A stretch of 64,000 nucleotides of DNA from a bacterium (GTDB taxonomy: Bacteria; 4484-113; JAFGCY01). Where the stretch lies: contig JADZFO010000007.1 of NCBI GenBank assembly GCA_020849855.1, positions 72,777 to 136,776 on the forward strand, given 5' to 3'. Position 1 is the stretch's first letter. Each line of letters starts with the position of its first letter. Shown here in pieces: positions 1 through 8,617 of the stretch. The translations under genes and the position numbers were made by a program. The notes beneath the pieces were generated by a model, which saw nothing but the letters and a program-made list of their open reading frames with translations, was not told where the DNA came from and ran no database searches.

Positions 1-1085
1 TCGCCGGTCTCATCCTCCGCGCTGTAGCTGGCGCCGAAGATCCAGGCCGGGACCAGCAGCGTGGGGTCCTTGCGGTCCTGGACAAAACCCAGGGTGATGC
101 GCTTGACCACCACCTGCGGCGGGTTCTTGTTGAAGTGCTTGACCATCCACTCGCGGCTCTTGATGACCGCTTCGGCCGCATTCAGTGCCGGCTTGGCCTG
201 GCCCTCGACCTTCAGGCCGTTGTCCCAGAAATACTCCATCCCGCACAGAAGCTTGTCGCCGTCCAGCAGGACGTGGACATAGACATCGTTGACCTTGATT
301 GCCACCTGCTTGGTCCCGGTCTGCTTGTACTGCCGGTTCTTGCCCTCGCCAACCCACTCAAAGACGGAGTAGCTGGTCAGGTACTCGGGATGGATGCGCC
401 ATGAATAGAGACGCTCGCCATACTTCTGGATCATGTCCTCAGTGGCGATACGGAAGCCTTCCGACGCCTTGGGGTCGCCCATGGTGTCACGCAGCATCTG
501 CTTCACAGCATCGCTGCCGGCCTTCTCGTCATAGACGTTGCGGTAGCTGACGTTGGCCTTTAGCTCCGAGACCACCTTTACATCCGTGGCGTAGACCGCC
601 TTATGCGGAATGTTGTTGGTGTAAAGGAAGCCCTGGCGATAGGCATCCAGGAAGGCCGGCACCACCTCAAGCTTGTCCAGGGACTCCAGGTTGGTATGCG
701 AGACCTCCTGGGTGGAGACGCCCTTGTCTGTCTGCTTGATCTCTTTCTCCACCCGCAGACGGATCACCGAGCCGCTCTTGAAACGCGTGCCCTTGCCCCA
801 GATGGGCGATACGACCTGGTCCTTGCCCAGCAGGGAGTCCTTGTCGCCCAGGAAGGCCTTGACGATCTGGTCGGGGTTGGGGCTGGCCGTCCGGCGCAGG
901 TTCGCCACCTTGGGCTGAATCTGCGGCACGTCGCAGCGCACCTCCAGCAGCAGCGAGTCCAGGGTGCTCTTCAGTCGCTTGTCCAGATCCGGGTCGCCCG
1001 TGGTCTGGATCTGCGCCAGGGCCTGCGCGCCCCAAAGGGTCAGCGCCGTGGCGGCGAGAAGGGCAAACACTGCTGTTTTGTTCAT
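1..1085 (-). CDS. Exported protein of unknown function (3' end outside window)
   Basis: An open frame runs from an ATG at 1085 to the window edge without a stop, so the C-terminus (beyond about 361 residues) is missing. The first 25 residues form a Sec signal peptide (MNKTAVFALLAATALTLWG, then AQALAQ), so the protein is predicted to be exported. The rest is a soluble, charged domain ending in a segment of the type LVPAWIFGASYS, which loosely recalls PepSY/YycI-like C-terminal folds; that resemblance is weak. A GAGG Shine-Dalgarno lies 5 nt before the start, so unlike many neighbours this gene has a leader. Function unknown. Confidence 0.75.
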   Translation of the reverse strand, partial: MNKTAVFALLAATALTLWGAQALAQIQTTGDPDLDKRLKSTLDSLLLEVRCDVPQIQPKVANLRRTASPNPDQIVKAFLGDKDSLLGKDQVVSPIWGKGTRFKSGSVIRLRVEKEIKQTDKGVSTQEVSHTNLESLDKLEVVPAFLDAYRQGFLYTNNIPHKAVYATDVKVVSELKANVSYRNVYDEKAGSDAVKQMLRDTMGDPKASEGFRIATEDMIQKYGERLYSWRIHPEYLTSYSVFEWVGEGKNRQYKQTGTKQVAIKVNDVYVHVLLDGDKLLCGMEYFWDNGLKVEGQAKPALNAAEAVIKSREWMVKHFNKNPPQVVVKRITLGFVQDRKDPTLLVPAWIFGASYSAEDETG

Positions 1086-1159
1086 AAGGCCTCGCTGAAT
1101 GGATGCGTGGGACAGCTAACGCTAGACAAATGTTCGTAATTTGACTGGCCCATGCTTAA

Positions 1160-1993
1160 CTAAAGGTCCTTGTTTTCCAGACCCGTGCCGGCATACTCAC
1201 CGTAGGTCGGGTCTTCCAGCAGCATGGCCTTCTTGGCCACCCAGCCGGGCTCAAAGGACTGCATGATCTTATCCACGTAGGGGCGGCAGCTTTCATGCAG
1301 CTCCGGTGTTGTGCTGAACTGGATCACAATTACGTGGACCCCATATGGGCCGACGTATGTGAAGTTGCTCAGCATGCGGCCATTTACTTCGCGCTTGTGC
1401 TCAAAGTGTTCAAAGCGGTAAGCCGGCTGGTCGAGGCGCTCAGTGTTGGGATATAGCTCTGCGCCCTGGCGCCGCAGGTCTGTTGTGATCCGGCTGACAA
1501 AGGTGCTGACCTTTTCCTTGTCACTCTGGCGCCGCGGCATCGAGATCTTTACCAGCTTCAGGGCCTGGTCATAGCGCACATTGGCCTGGCTTTCGATGCC
1601 ATCCTTCAGGAAGGCTTCATTGTCAAAGAAGACTGTCTCTGTCCCTGTCGGGAAGTGCATCATGAAATCGGCATGTTCGCTGGGGTAGGGATAGCGCAGG
1701 GGCGGCGCGCCGTCAGGCTGCAGGGCCAGCACGTGCAACAGCTCCGGGGCGATGCGCTTTTGCAGCACCGAGCTTTCTGAGACCTTCACGCCTTCGCTGA
1801 CATAGATAGGATCAGACAGTCTGGGGAGCGGCTGTCCCAACGGCGCCGGGCTGGCCACCGCGCTGCGCACGGCCAGCGAGGCAGCAATGCCCAGAACCGC
1901 GCCGAGCAGGGCCATGCCCAGCATGCGGCCGGTCGCTGGTGAATAGGGCATCTCGCCGCCAGGCGGCGCGGCGGAAGCTTGGCTGGGGTGCAT
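1160..1993 (-). CDS. Membrane-anchored protein of unknown function
   Basis: 277 residues. A short cytoplasmic N-terminus precedes one hydrophobic segment at about residues 23-48 (GMALLGAVLGIAASLAV), which could be a signal anchor or an uncleaved signal. The remainder is soluble and predicted to lie outside the membrane, with no motif I recognise. The start is supported by a perfect TATAAT at 2005-2000 (minus strand) ending 6 nt before the ATG, with no Shine-Dalgarno: a leaderless arrangement. It lies 20 nt downstream of the next minus-strand gene, but has its own promoter. Confidence 0.7.
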   Translation of the reverse strand: MHPSQASAAPPGGEMPYSPATGRMLGMALLGAVLGIAASLAVRSAVASPAPLGQPLPRLSDPIYVSEGVKVSESSVLQKRIAPELLHVLALQPDGAPPLRYPYPSEHADFMMHFPTGTETVFFDNEAFLKDGIESQANVRYDQALKLVKISMPRRQSDKEKVSTFVSRITTDLRRQGAELYPNTERLDQPAYRFEHFEHKREVNGRMLSNFTYVGPYGVHVIVIQFSTTPELHESCRPYVDKIMQSFEPGWVAKKAMLLEDPTYGEYAGTGLENKDL

Positions 1994-1999
1994 CAGCGG

Positions 2000-2005
2000 A
2001 TTATA
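2000..2005 (-). promoter_or_regulatory. -10 box TATAAT, leaderless start
   Basis: Read on the minus strand this is TATAAT, six bases (CCGCTG) before the ATG at 1993. Transcription would begin at about the A of the start codon. No -35 hexamer is obvious. Confidence 0.7.
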
Positions 2006-2013
2006 GAACCGGA

Positions 2014-2874
2014 CTAAAAGGCATAGCTGACGCCGGGCGCCGGCCCATCGCTGCGGTCGTCGGGCAGGATAAGCCCCTCGGGGCTGAACTGCTCCCAGCC
2101 CTGCAGCTCCTGCCAGATCCCGCTTGAAGGGTCGCGATAAAGCCGATTACCCGGCCCGGGCAGGGGCCGGTAGCCCATCTCCTGCTGCAGGTTGCGGTAC
2201 TGCTGCTCCAGTTGCCACAGCAGGGCCTTCATGTCACCGCTGGCCGGCGGCGCCTGGTAGGCCGGGAAGTTCTGCCCGCTGGTCTGCGGCAGCAGGTACT
2301 GCGCCACAGTGGGCAGATCCAGCTCTGATGCCGGCAGGCGCGCGTTCTTCAGACGGCGCTCAACATCGGCCATGAAGCCGGGGAAGTGGACCCAGTCTTC
2401 GCGGTCCGCCAGCAGCTGCATACCGCGACTAAGCAGCTCGCGGCGGCCTTCGATGCTCAGGTCTTGGCCGCGCGGGATGCGAAAGCGCGTCGAGCGCGAG
2501 TCCACACAGCGCGCCAGTTCCTCCGCGGCCACCGGGACAAGAGTCTCCCGCAGCCCAGGAGCCGGAGCGGCCGCGGCATGGGCGGCCTGGATACCTCCCG
2601 GCAGCAAGGGTTGCCATTCCAGCAGCAGCCAGTTTGCAGCGGCCGCTGGAGCACCCTGGCTGTAGCGCAGGTAGGTCTCATGCAGGGGGCTGGGCTTCTG
2701 GGCCTTAAAGACCTCCCGGCCGTAGAGCTCCAGATAACTCTCGATACGACCGCTGCTGAGGTCCATGCGTACCCCGCGCTGGCCGGCCAGCAGGCTCAGT
2801 GCGCCCATCACCAGGGCCAGTGAAGCCAGTGCCGTAATGCCAAGCATCAGCCAGGGAAAACGCAGGCGCGGCAT
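2014..2874 (-). CDS. Membrane-anchored protein of unknown function
   Basis: 286 residues with one N-terminal transmembrane segment at about residues 7-30 (LMLGITALASLALVMGALSL) and a soluble region rich in Gln, Leu and Arg. No catalytic motif is evident and I do not recognise a family. A TATCAT -10 (minus strand, 2889-2884) ends 9 nt before the ATG and no Shine-Dalgarno is present, so the mRNA is probably leaderless. It may share a role in the envelope with the following single-pass protein, but only proximity supports this. Confidence 0.65.
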   Translation of the reverse strand: MPRLRFPWLMLGITALASLALVMGALSLLAGQRGVRMDLSSGRIESYLELYGREVFKAQKPSPLHETYLRYSQGAPAAAANWLLLEWQPLLPGGIQAAHAAAAPAPGLRETLVPVAAEELARCVDSRSTRFRIPRGQDLSIEGRRELLSRGMQLLADREDWVHFPGFMADVERRLKNARLPASELDLPTVAQYLLPQTSGQNFPAYQAPPASGDMKALLWQLEQQYRNLQQEMGYRPLPGPGNRLYRDPSSGIWQELQGWEQFSPEGLILPDDRSDGPAPGVSYAF

Positions 2875-3078
2875 GATCGAAAAATGATAACAGCGCTCCT
2901 GCGCCTGAGGCAGGATTGAGAGAAGTTCCAGTCCATCTTCAGTCTGGACCGCTGTGCGGGTAACTCATCAGATACTGGCACTGTGACGCTGGTAATATAG
3001 CTGGCCTGCGGAGTTTGCGGCTGCTGCTCAGTCCAGCCGCCAGCGATAAGGGGCGACATGCCCGCAGGCGAGGTGATT

Positions 3079-4830
3079 ATGAGCGCATTTTCCGACTCAC
3101 TGATTCAAAAAGAGGCCTGGTCCGGGCTGATGATGGGCAATCACGCCCTGGTGCGGGCCATGATCGAGTCAGGCGTGATGGTGGTCTCGGCCTATCCGGG
3201 CAGCCCGACGCCTGAGATCGGCGAGGCCCTGCTGTCCGTCCCCGAGGAGCAGCGGCCCTATCACTTTGAGTACAGCACCAACGAGAAGGTGGCAATTGAA
3301 ACGGCCTTCGGCGCCAGCATCAACGGGCACCTCTCGGCCTGCTTCTTCAAGAGCGTTGGCCTGAATGTGGCGCTGGACAGCTATGTCCAGATGCCGCTGC
3401 TTGAGCTGACCGGCGGCATGGTGGTGATTCTGGGCGACGACCCCGGCGCCAACTCCAGCCAGAACGAGCAGGACAACCGCCACATCGCGCGCAGGGCCTA
3501 CAGCCCGATGTTCGAGCCCGGCACGCCTGCCGAGGCCTACCGCATGTTCAAGGCTGCGGCGGCCCTGAGCCAGAAGTACAAAATTCTGGTCACGCTGCGG
3601 ATGACGACCCACGTCTGCCATGCCCGCGAGGTGATCCGCTTCGACGCGCTGCCGCAGCATGACTACGACTGGACGCCGCGCTACAACCCCCCGCACTACC
3701 TGGCCTACTGGCCGATCACAAGCAACGTCTTCCCGCTCAAGCGCAAGACCTTCGCCAAGCTGGCGGCGATTGAGAAGGATGCCTGCAGCAGCGAGTTCAC
3801 CGAGGAATGGGCGCCCAACGGCAAGGCTCCGATCGGCGGCCGCCGCCTGGGCCTGATCTCTTTTGGCATCCCGGCCTATTCCCTGCTGGAGAACCTGGAT
3901 GAAAGCGGCGCCAGCATTGACATCCTCAAGCTGGGCATCACCTATCCGCTGCCCATGGAGCGTATCCTGAACTTCCTGCGGGAGCATGACGATGTCCTGC
4001 TGCTGGAAGAGCTGGACCGCGTCTTTGAGCCCGAGATCAAGTCCGCCTGCTTTGACGCCGGTATCACCTGCAAGCTGCACACCCGCACCGAAGTTGAGCA
4101 CCTGATGGGCGAGTTTGTGCCGCACCGCACCTGGGCGCTGCTCAGCGCCCTGTGGCCCGAGGCCTTTGCGCCGCGCATGGCGGCAGCGCCGGCCCAGGAG
4201 AAGGTGGCCCCCCGGGTGGCCCAGATGTGCCCCGGCTGCGGCCACCGCAGCGCCTTCCATGCCGTGCGCGAGCTGATCGAGCAGGAGTACCCGGGGGCCA
4301 TCACCGTGGCGGACATCGGCTGCCACACCCTGGGCTCGCTGGAGCCTTACAACATGGGCACCGTCCTGCTGTGCATGGGCCATTCCAACGGCACCGCCGC
4401 GGGCATGACCATCGGCAACAGTGTTGAAAAGGTGGGCGACAAGGCCCGGCCGGTGATCACCTTCATCGGCGACAGCACCCTGTTCCATGCGGGCCTGCCG
4501 GCGATCATCAATGCCGCCATCTACAACCACAACATCACGCTGGTGGTGATGGAGAACTACACCACCGCCATGACCGGCCACCAGCCGACCCATGCCAACG
4601 GTGAGTATGGCGACAAGCTGAACATCCCCGATGTGCTTGAGAAGTGCGGCGTGGAGTTCATCCGCTCGGTGCCGGCTTACCAGCAGGACGCAATCAAGGA
4701 CGCCCTGCGCGAGGCCATCGCCAACCCGGGCTTCAGCGTGGTGATCGCCAAGCACCCCTGCATGCTGAAGTTCCTGCGCGAGAAGGCCCGCAAGCTGGCG
4801 CGTCAGAAGGTGATGGCGCCGCGCAGCTAA
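3079..4830 (+). CDS. iorA: Indolepyruvate:ferredoxin oxidoreductase, alpha subunit
   Basis: Oxidatively decarboxylates arylpyruvates (indolepyruvate, phenylpyruvate) to aryl-acetyl-CoA with ferredoxin as acceptor; a cytoplasmic thiamine-diphosphate enzyme of amino-acid catabolism. The 583-residue chain has the N-terminal pyrimidine-binding region (ESGVMVVSAYPGSPTPEIGE) and the C-terminal diphosphate-binding region (CPGCGHRSAF near residue 385; GDSTLFHAGLPAIINA; MENYTTAMTGHQPTH). It stops after that domain: the C-terminal two-cluster ferredoxin module usual in IorA is missing and is encoded by the next gene. An ATG 21 nt upstream (3058) is in frame, but GAGG lies 5 nt before the ATG at 3079, which decides this start. 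Confidence 0.95.
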   Translation: MSAFSDSLIQKEAWSGLMMGNHALVRAMIESGVMVVSAYPGSPTPEIGEALLSVPEEQRPYHFEYSTNEKVAIETAFGASINGHLSACFFKSVGLNVALDSYVQMPLLELTGGMVVILGDDPGANSSQNEQDNRHIARRAYSPMFEPGTPAEAYRMFKAAAALSQKYKILVTLRMTTHVCHAREVIRFDALPQHDYDWTPRYNPPHYLAYWPITSNVFPLKRKTFAKLAAIEKDACSSEFTEEWAPNGKAPIGGRRLGLISFGIPAYSLLENLDESGASIDILKLGITYPLPMERILNFLREHDDVLLLEELDRVFEPEIKSACFDAGITCKLHTRTEVEHLMGEFVPHRTWALLSALWPEAFAPRMAAAPAQEKVAPRVAQMCPGCGHRSAFHAVRELIEQEYPGAITVADIGCHTLGSLEPYNMGTVLLCMGHSNGTAAGMTIGNSVEKVGDKARPVITFIGDSTLFHAGLPAIINAAIYNHNITLVVMENYTTAMTGHQPTHANGEYGDKLNIPDVLEKCGVEFIRSVPAYQQDAIKDALREAIANPGFSVVIAKHPCMLKFLREKARKLARQKVMAPRS

Positions 4831-4838
4831 GGCGGCAG

Positions 4839-4857
4839 TGCCGGCCGGGGGCCGGCA
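4839..4857 (+). other. Strong hairpin between iorA and the ferredoxin gene
   Basis: TGCCGGCC, a GGG loop and GGCCGGCA form a perfect 8-bp stem 8 nt after the iorA stop. No T-tract follows, so it is more likely an mRNA stabiliser or processing site than a terminator. It may set different levels of iorA and the downstream genes. Confidence 0.5.
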
Positions 4858-4953
4858 AGCGGAGTTTGGACCGAGCTTTGTCTGAGGAGAGCAGCCGCGG
4901 GCAACTTAGCCGGGCCCGGATGGGCAGGCCAGAAACCCCGGAACTGAGGCAAC

Positions 4954-5232
4954 ATGAGCGCAATGAACATAGTTGAGATAGACGCCGAGCTGTGCAACCG
5001 CTGCCAGTACTGCGTCGAGGTCTTCGGCTGCCCCGCTATCCAGCGCGGGCCGCTGGAGCTGGGCAAGCCGGGTGTGCCCTGGATCCACCCCGACCTGTGC
5101 AACGGCAACGGCTCCTGCATCCAGGTCTGCCCGACCAAGGCGATCAAGCGGCCCAACCCGGGGAGCTTTGGCAAGCGGCCTAGCGGCGGCAGCCTGGGCG
5201 GTGATGCGGAAAAAGAGGAAGGTGCGGTCTGA
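4954..5232 (+). CDS. Ferredoxin-type 4Fe-4S protein, detached IorA C-terminal module
   Basis: 92 residues. The first cluster motif is complete (CNRCQYC, then CPAI). The second is CNGNGSCIQVCP: aligned to C-x2-C-x2-C-x3-CP, the second cysteine is replaced by Asn, leaving three cysteines. It lies between iorA and iorB with a GAGG Shine-Dalgarno 4 nt upstream, and its TGA overlaps the iorB ATG by one base, so the three genes form one operon. In most IorA proteins this module is the fused C-terminus; here it should carry electrons between the thiamine site and external ferredoxin as a separate subunit. The Gly/Ser/Lys/Glu-rich tail after residue 70 looks unstructured. Confidence 0.88.
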   Translation: MSAMNIVEIDAELCNRCQYCVEVFGCPAIQRGPLELGKPGVPWIHPDLCNGNGSCIQVCPTKAIKRPNPGSFGKRPSGGSLGGDAEKEEGAV

Positions 5233-5846
5233 TGGCGGACGTGAACGCTAAGTTCAGCATGAATATCTACCTTTGCGGCGTCGGCGGCCAGGGTATCGGC
5301 CTGCTCTCAGAGGTCCTGATCCGCTCCTGCATGGAGGCCGGGCACCCGGTCAAGGGCGTCGACACCCACGGCCTGGCCCAGCGCGGCGGCATCGTCGCCA
5401 GCCAGGTGAAGATCGGCGCCCGGCTTTTCACCCCGCGTATCCCCCCCGGGGAGGCTGACCTGATCGTTGCACTGGAGCGACTGGAAGCCTACCGCGGCAT
5501 TGTCGCGATGCTCAAGGAGGGGGGGACGGTGGTGTATTACGACACCGAATACCAGCCCATCGGCGTGCGCATGGGCCGCGACCAGTACCCGGCGGCGGAA
5601 GAACTGGAAGCCGCCGTGGCGGCGCGCGGCGGCCGCCTTGAGCGGGTGCACCTTGAGGACCTGCCGGATCCGCGGATGCAGAACACCGCCCTGCTGGGGC
5701 GCCTGTCGAGCCTGGGGGCCATCCCGGGGGTCAGCGCCGAGATCATCGAGAACAACCTGCGCGCGGTGGTCAGCCCGGCGGCGCTGGAAGCCAATCTGGA
5801 AGTCTTCCGCCGCTGCAGCCATGCCCCGGTGGCCAGCCAGGGCTAA
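5232..5846 (+). CDS. iorB: Indolepyruvate:ferredoxin oxidoreductase, beta subunit
   Basis: 204 residues, the normal length for the gamma-type (KorC/IorB) subunit of 2-oxoacid:ferredoxin oxidoreductases. The signature NIYLCGVGGQGIGLLSEVL near the N-terminus and the following DTHGLAQRGGIVASQVKIG are the CoA- and interface-binding segments of the family. The ATG overlaps the ferredoxin stop (TGATG), implying translational coupling. A second ATG at 5259 would also give a plausible protein. The 3' end overlaps the convergent gene by 4 nt. Confidence 0.93.
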   Translation: MADVNAKFSMNIYLCGVGGQGIGLLSEVLIRSCMEAGHPVKGVDTHGLAQRGGIVASQVKIGARLFTPRIPPGEADLIVALERLEAYRGIVAMLKEGGTVVYYDTEYQPIGVRMGRDQYPAAEELEAAVAARGGRLERVHLEDLPDPRMQNTALLGRLSSLGAIPGVSAEIIENNLRAVVSPAALEANLEVFRRCSHAPVASQG

Positions 5847-6463
5847 TCCGGCGGGTCTGTTTGCAGGCAAAATGCTGAGTCAGGCTCGGCCTGACGCTGG
5901 TCCGGCTTGACCCGCAGCAGCATGTACTCATAGAAGTTGACGCAGCAGGGGCGGCGCTTGCCCTCCTCCAGCTGCTCAACGCTGCGCAGCACACGCCGCT
6001 CGCGGGTCTCGGCCTTCTTTGCCATCTCGACCCAGCGGATGTAGTCGCGGCGGCATTCCGCTGTGAGCTCCTGCCAGAAGGCCTGCGCGGAGGCGGAGGC
6101 GCTCAGGGCCTCTGCCAGATCCAGCGGGGCGACCGGCTCGGGCTCCGGCCCCAGCATGGCCAGCTCCACCACATCTCCGGCAGCCGCCTTTGCGCCGGCT
6201 GCCATGGCCTTGTTGACACGCAGCAGGTGCCCGCCCGCCGGGTCGGGATCCAGTGCCGCGCGGAAGGGCTGGCCGTTGATGGTGCCTTCAACCTGTGGCA
6301 GGCCCGCCGGCGGGAAGACGCGGCTGACGCTGGCCGGCAGCTTCAGCGACAGGCCGGCTGCGCCCCGGGTGCCGGCCCCGGGCGCGGATAGCGCAGCGCT
6401 GAAGCGCAGCACTTGTGGCTCAAAACCTGCCTGCTGTCTGCCTTTGACTGCAGTTGTGCTCAT
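5843..6463 (-). CDS. DUF1905 / YdeI (OmdA)-type protein
   Basis: 206 residues. An N-terminal beta-barrel-like DUF1905 region (FSAALSAPG ... VEGTINGQPFRAALDPD ... GDVVELAML) is followed by the helical OmdA/YdeI tail (DLAEALSASASAQAFWQEL ... YIRWVEMAKKAETRERRV). Proteins with this architecture are common and have no established biochemistry. A TAAGCT -10 on the minus strand (6477-6472) ends 8 nt before the ATG. The residue order and length agree with the family, so the assignment to family is solid although the function is unknown. Confidence 0.85.
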   Translation of the reverse strand: MSTTAVKGRQQAGFEPQVLRFSAALSAPGAGTRGAAGLSLKLPASVSRVFPPAGLPQVEGTINGQPFRAALDPDPAGGHLLRVNKAMAAGAKAAAGDVVELAMLGPEPEPVAPLDLAEALSASASAQAFWQELTAECRRDYIRWVEMAKKAETRERRVLRSVEQLEEGKRRPCCVNFYEYMLLRVKPDQRQAEPDSAFCLQTDPPD

Positions 6464-6613
6464 CCGCCTTCAGCTTAACACGGCCCGGCCCGCGTCGCTG
6501 GCGGCCGCAGGCAGTGCAGCAGGCGATCCGGTCTTTGGCGTCTTGTAGAATTCCCCGCCCTGAATAAGCTGAGCCTCAGGCCCGTCTTGGATTGACCAAC
6601 AGGAAGGTAAGCC

Positions 6614-7522
6614 ATGTTTATCCGCACCGCCCTAATCGCCCTGCTCATCGCCGCCTGCGCGGCCTTTGCCCTTGGTTGCAACAAGGCCGGCCAGCAGCAG
6701 CAGCAAAGCGGCCAGAGCAGCCCGGCGCAGACAGAGCCCGAGAGCAGCGTCACCCCCGAGACGGCGGTCAAGGCTCCCAGCGAGAGCGACCGGCCCCTGC
6801 TGATCTGGACCGACCCGGCCATGGCGCCGGTGCTGCAGGAGCTCTCCGAGAGCTTCAAGGCCCAGTACGAGCCGGGCTTCTCCCTGGCCTTCCTGGACAA
6901 GGGCGAGCTGCTGCTTAACCTGCAGAACTTCAAGGACGGCACTGCCCCCAAGACCCCGGATATCTATGTCTTCACCGGCCAGGAGATGCAAAAGGCCCTG
7001 GTGGATGCCGGCGCGATTGACGATGTATCCATGCGCTCCTGCGCCGGCGACCGCCTGGTGCTGGTTTCGCGCCAAGAGGACACATACCAGTCGAACTCGC
7101 TCTTTGATGTCCACAAGCTGCGCTTCAAGCAGCTCGCCCTGGCCGACCCGGCTGAGACCATGCTGGGCGTCTACAGCGACCAGGCCATCATTACCGACGG
7201 CCTGAAGCCGCGCATCGAGGATCGCCTCACCACCCTTGGCACCAGCGACGAGCTGGTGGACGGCGTGCAGGACAAGAGCCTCGATATTGCCATCGTCTAC
7301 GGCTCCCGCGCGGCCCAGACCCCCGGCCTGCGCCTGGCCCTGGTGGTCGACGAGAGCCTGCATGAGGACATCGTCTGGAAGGCCGCCGCCTCCAGCGGCC
7401 GCAGCGCCGACCCCGCGGTCATGAAGCTGCTGGCCTTCCTGGCGGAGGACGAAGAGGTCCAGAAGCAGTACGAGGCCTTTGGCTACACGCGCCGCGAAGT
7501 GGCGATGGTGGAGGAAAAGTAG
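6614..7522 (+). CDS. ModA-like substrate-binding lipoprotein
   Basis: 302 residues with a lipoprotein signal (FALGC, cysteine at residue 20) and a Gln/Ser-rich linker, then a periplasmic-binding fold. LIWTDPAMAPVLQELSESF, the GELLLNL segment, PDIYVFTGQ and LALADPAETMLGVYSDQA match the molybdate/tungstate-type ModA layout. Transport of molybdate is therefore the leading guess, but no modBC permease or ATPase gene is adjacent, so the ligand is unproven. AGGAAGG precedes the ATG by 6 nt. A TAGAAT about 70 nt upstream (near 6544) is a possible -10. Confidence 0.8.
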   Translation: MFIRTALIALLIAACAAFALGCNKAGQQQQQSGQSSPAQTEPESSVTPETAVKAPSESDRPLLIWTDPAMAPVLQELSESFKAQYEPGFSLAFLDKGELLLNLQNFKDGTAPKTPDIYVFTGQEMQKALVDAGAIDDVSMRSCAGDRLVLVSRQEDTYQSNSLFDVHKLRFKQLALADPAETMLGVYSDQAIITDGLKPRIEDRLTTLGTSDELVDGVQDKSLDIAIVYGSRAAQTPGLRLALVVDESLHEDIVWKAAASSGRSADPAVMKLLAFLAEDEEVQKQYEAFGYTRREVAMVEEK

Positions 7523-7547
7523 CGCGCTGCGCCCCGGCGGCGCGTCC

Positions 7548-7553
7548 TATAAT
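7548..7553 (+). promoter_or_regulatory. -10 box TATAAT of thyX
   Basis: TATAAT lies 9 nt before the thyX ATG at 7563. There is no Shine-Dalgarno between them, so the transcript should have a leader of no more than about three bases. Confidence 0.65.
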
Positions 7554-7562
7554 CAGCGGCCC

Positions 7563-8498
7563 ATGGCGCGCAACATCATTCCTGAAGCCGAAGCCCTCAT
7601 TGACCAGCCAATACCCGTCCTCGACAAGGGCTTTGTGCGCCTGGTGGACTACCTGGGCGGCGACGCCCGGATTGTCCAGGCCGCCCGCGTCTCTTATGGC
7701 GCCGGCACCAAGAGCGTCCGCGAGGACAAGGCCCTGATCGCCTACCTCTACCGCAACGCCCATACCAGCCCCTTTGAACAAGTGCAGCTAACGTTTCACG
7801 TGAAGCTGCCGGTCTTCGTGGCCCGCCAGTGGGTACGGCACCGCACCGCCCGGCTCAATGAGCTCTCGGGGCGCTACAGCGTGATGCGCGACGAGTTCTA
7901 TGTCCCTGACCCCTCCCGGGTGCAGTTCCAGAGCAGCGACAACAAGCAGGGCTCCGGCGAGAGCATGCCCAGGGATTACGCCAGGCGCATCGTCAGCGAG
8001 ATCGAGTCGGACCAGACCGAGCTCTATGCCCACTATGAGTCGATGCTGGGCGACAACATGGCCCGGGAGCTGGCGCGGATCAACCTGCCGCTCTCGCTCT
8101 ACACCGAGTGGTACTGGCAGATCGACCTGCATAACCTCTTCCACTTCCTGCGCCTGCGACTCGACCCCCATGCCCAGTATGAGATCCGCGTTTACGGCGA
8201 GGCTCTCGGGAAGTGTGCCCGGGCGGTGGCCCCCTGGGCCTGGGAGGCCTTTGAAGAGTACGGCCTGCACGGGGTGCACTTCAGCCGCACTGAGCTGCGC
8301 GCCATCCGCGAGCTTTTGGCCAGCGCTAGTCTGGATCAGGCCAAACTGAGTCTTGACACCCCCCCCTCCGAACTTTCCTCAGCGATTCTGGGCAAGATGA
8401 CAGAACGCAAGAGGGGGGAGTTCTTCAAGAAACTCTGGAAGGATACCCCCGGGGTGGAAGAACCGGAATTCAAGCCGGCTAGGCGGGAAGAGTTGTAG
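7563..8498 (+). CDS. thyX: Flavin-dependent thymidylate synthase ThyX
   Basis: Makes dTMP from dUMP using methylene-tetrahydrofolate, FAD and NADPH. The 311-residue chain carries the ThyX signature RHR-x7-S as RHRTARLNELSGRYS, preceded by SPFEQVQLTFHVKLPVFVARQ. The C-terminal half holds the nucleotide-binding region ELARINLPLSLYTEWYWQID. The frame is open upstream, but the ATG at 7563 is chosen because the family begins near here and the -10 box sits just before it. The stop codon TAG belongs to a TAGGGGC-type hairpin repeat that follows directly, so the original C-terminus may have been altered by repeat insertion. Confidence 0.95.
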   Translation: MARNIIPEAEALIDQPIPVLDKGFVRLVDYLGGDARIVQAARVSYGAGTKSVREDKALIAYLYRNAHTSPFEQVQLTFHVKLPVFVARQWVRHRTARLNELSGRYSVMRDEFYVPDPSRVQFQSSDNKQGSGESMPRDYARRIVSEIESDQTELYAHYESMLGDNMARELARINLPLSLYTEWYWQIDLHNLFHFLRLRLDPHAQYEIRVYGEALGKCARAVAPWAWEAFEEYGLHGVHFSRTELRAIRELLASASLDQAKLSLDTPPSELSSAILGKMTERKRGEFFKKLWKDTPGVEEPEFKPARREEL

Positions 8499-8536
8499 GG
8501 GCCGAGCATGCTCGGAGCGCCGGGCCGGCCCGGCAT
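8496..8536 (+). repeat. Pair of hairpin repeats at the thyX stop codon
   Basis: A type-1 element begins with the thyX stop (TAGGGGC) and contains the perfect palindrome CCGAGCATGCTCGG (8502-8515). It is joined to a type-2 element, GGAGCGC plus a palindromic core CCGGGCCGGCCCGG (8520-8533) ending GCAT. Both kinds recur elsewhere in the window with other stem sequences. Confidence 0.7.
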
Positions 8537-8617
8537 TATTGGATGTAAATCGCGTACATATGGATTGGGAGCGCATCCAAAGCTGAATACATAGCGGTTC
8601 GCGTTTCCGAAGCAAGC

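Noticed and set aside
3169-4755. 528-codon open frame on the minus strand opposite iorA
   Set aside because: It mirrors a well-conserved gene. Composition is His/Gln/Val/Gly-rich as expected from the reverse reading of GC-rich codons, with no recognisable motif.
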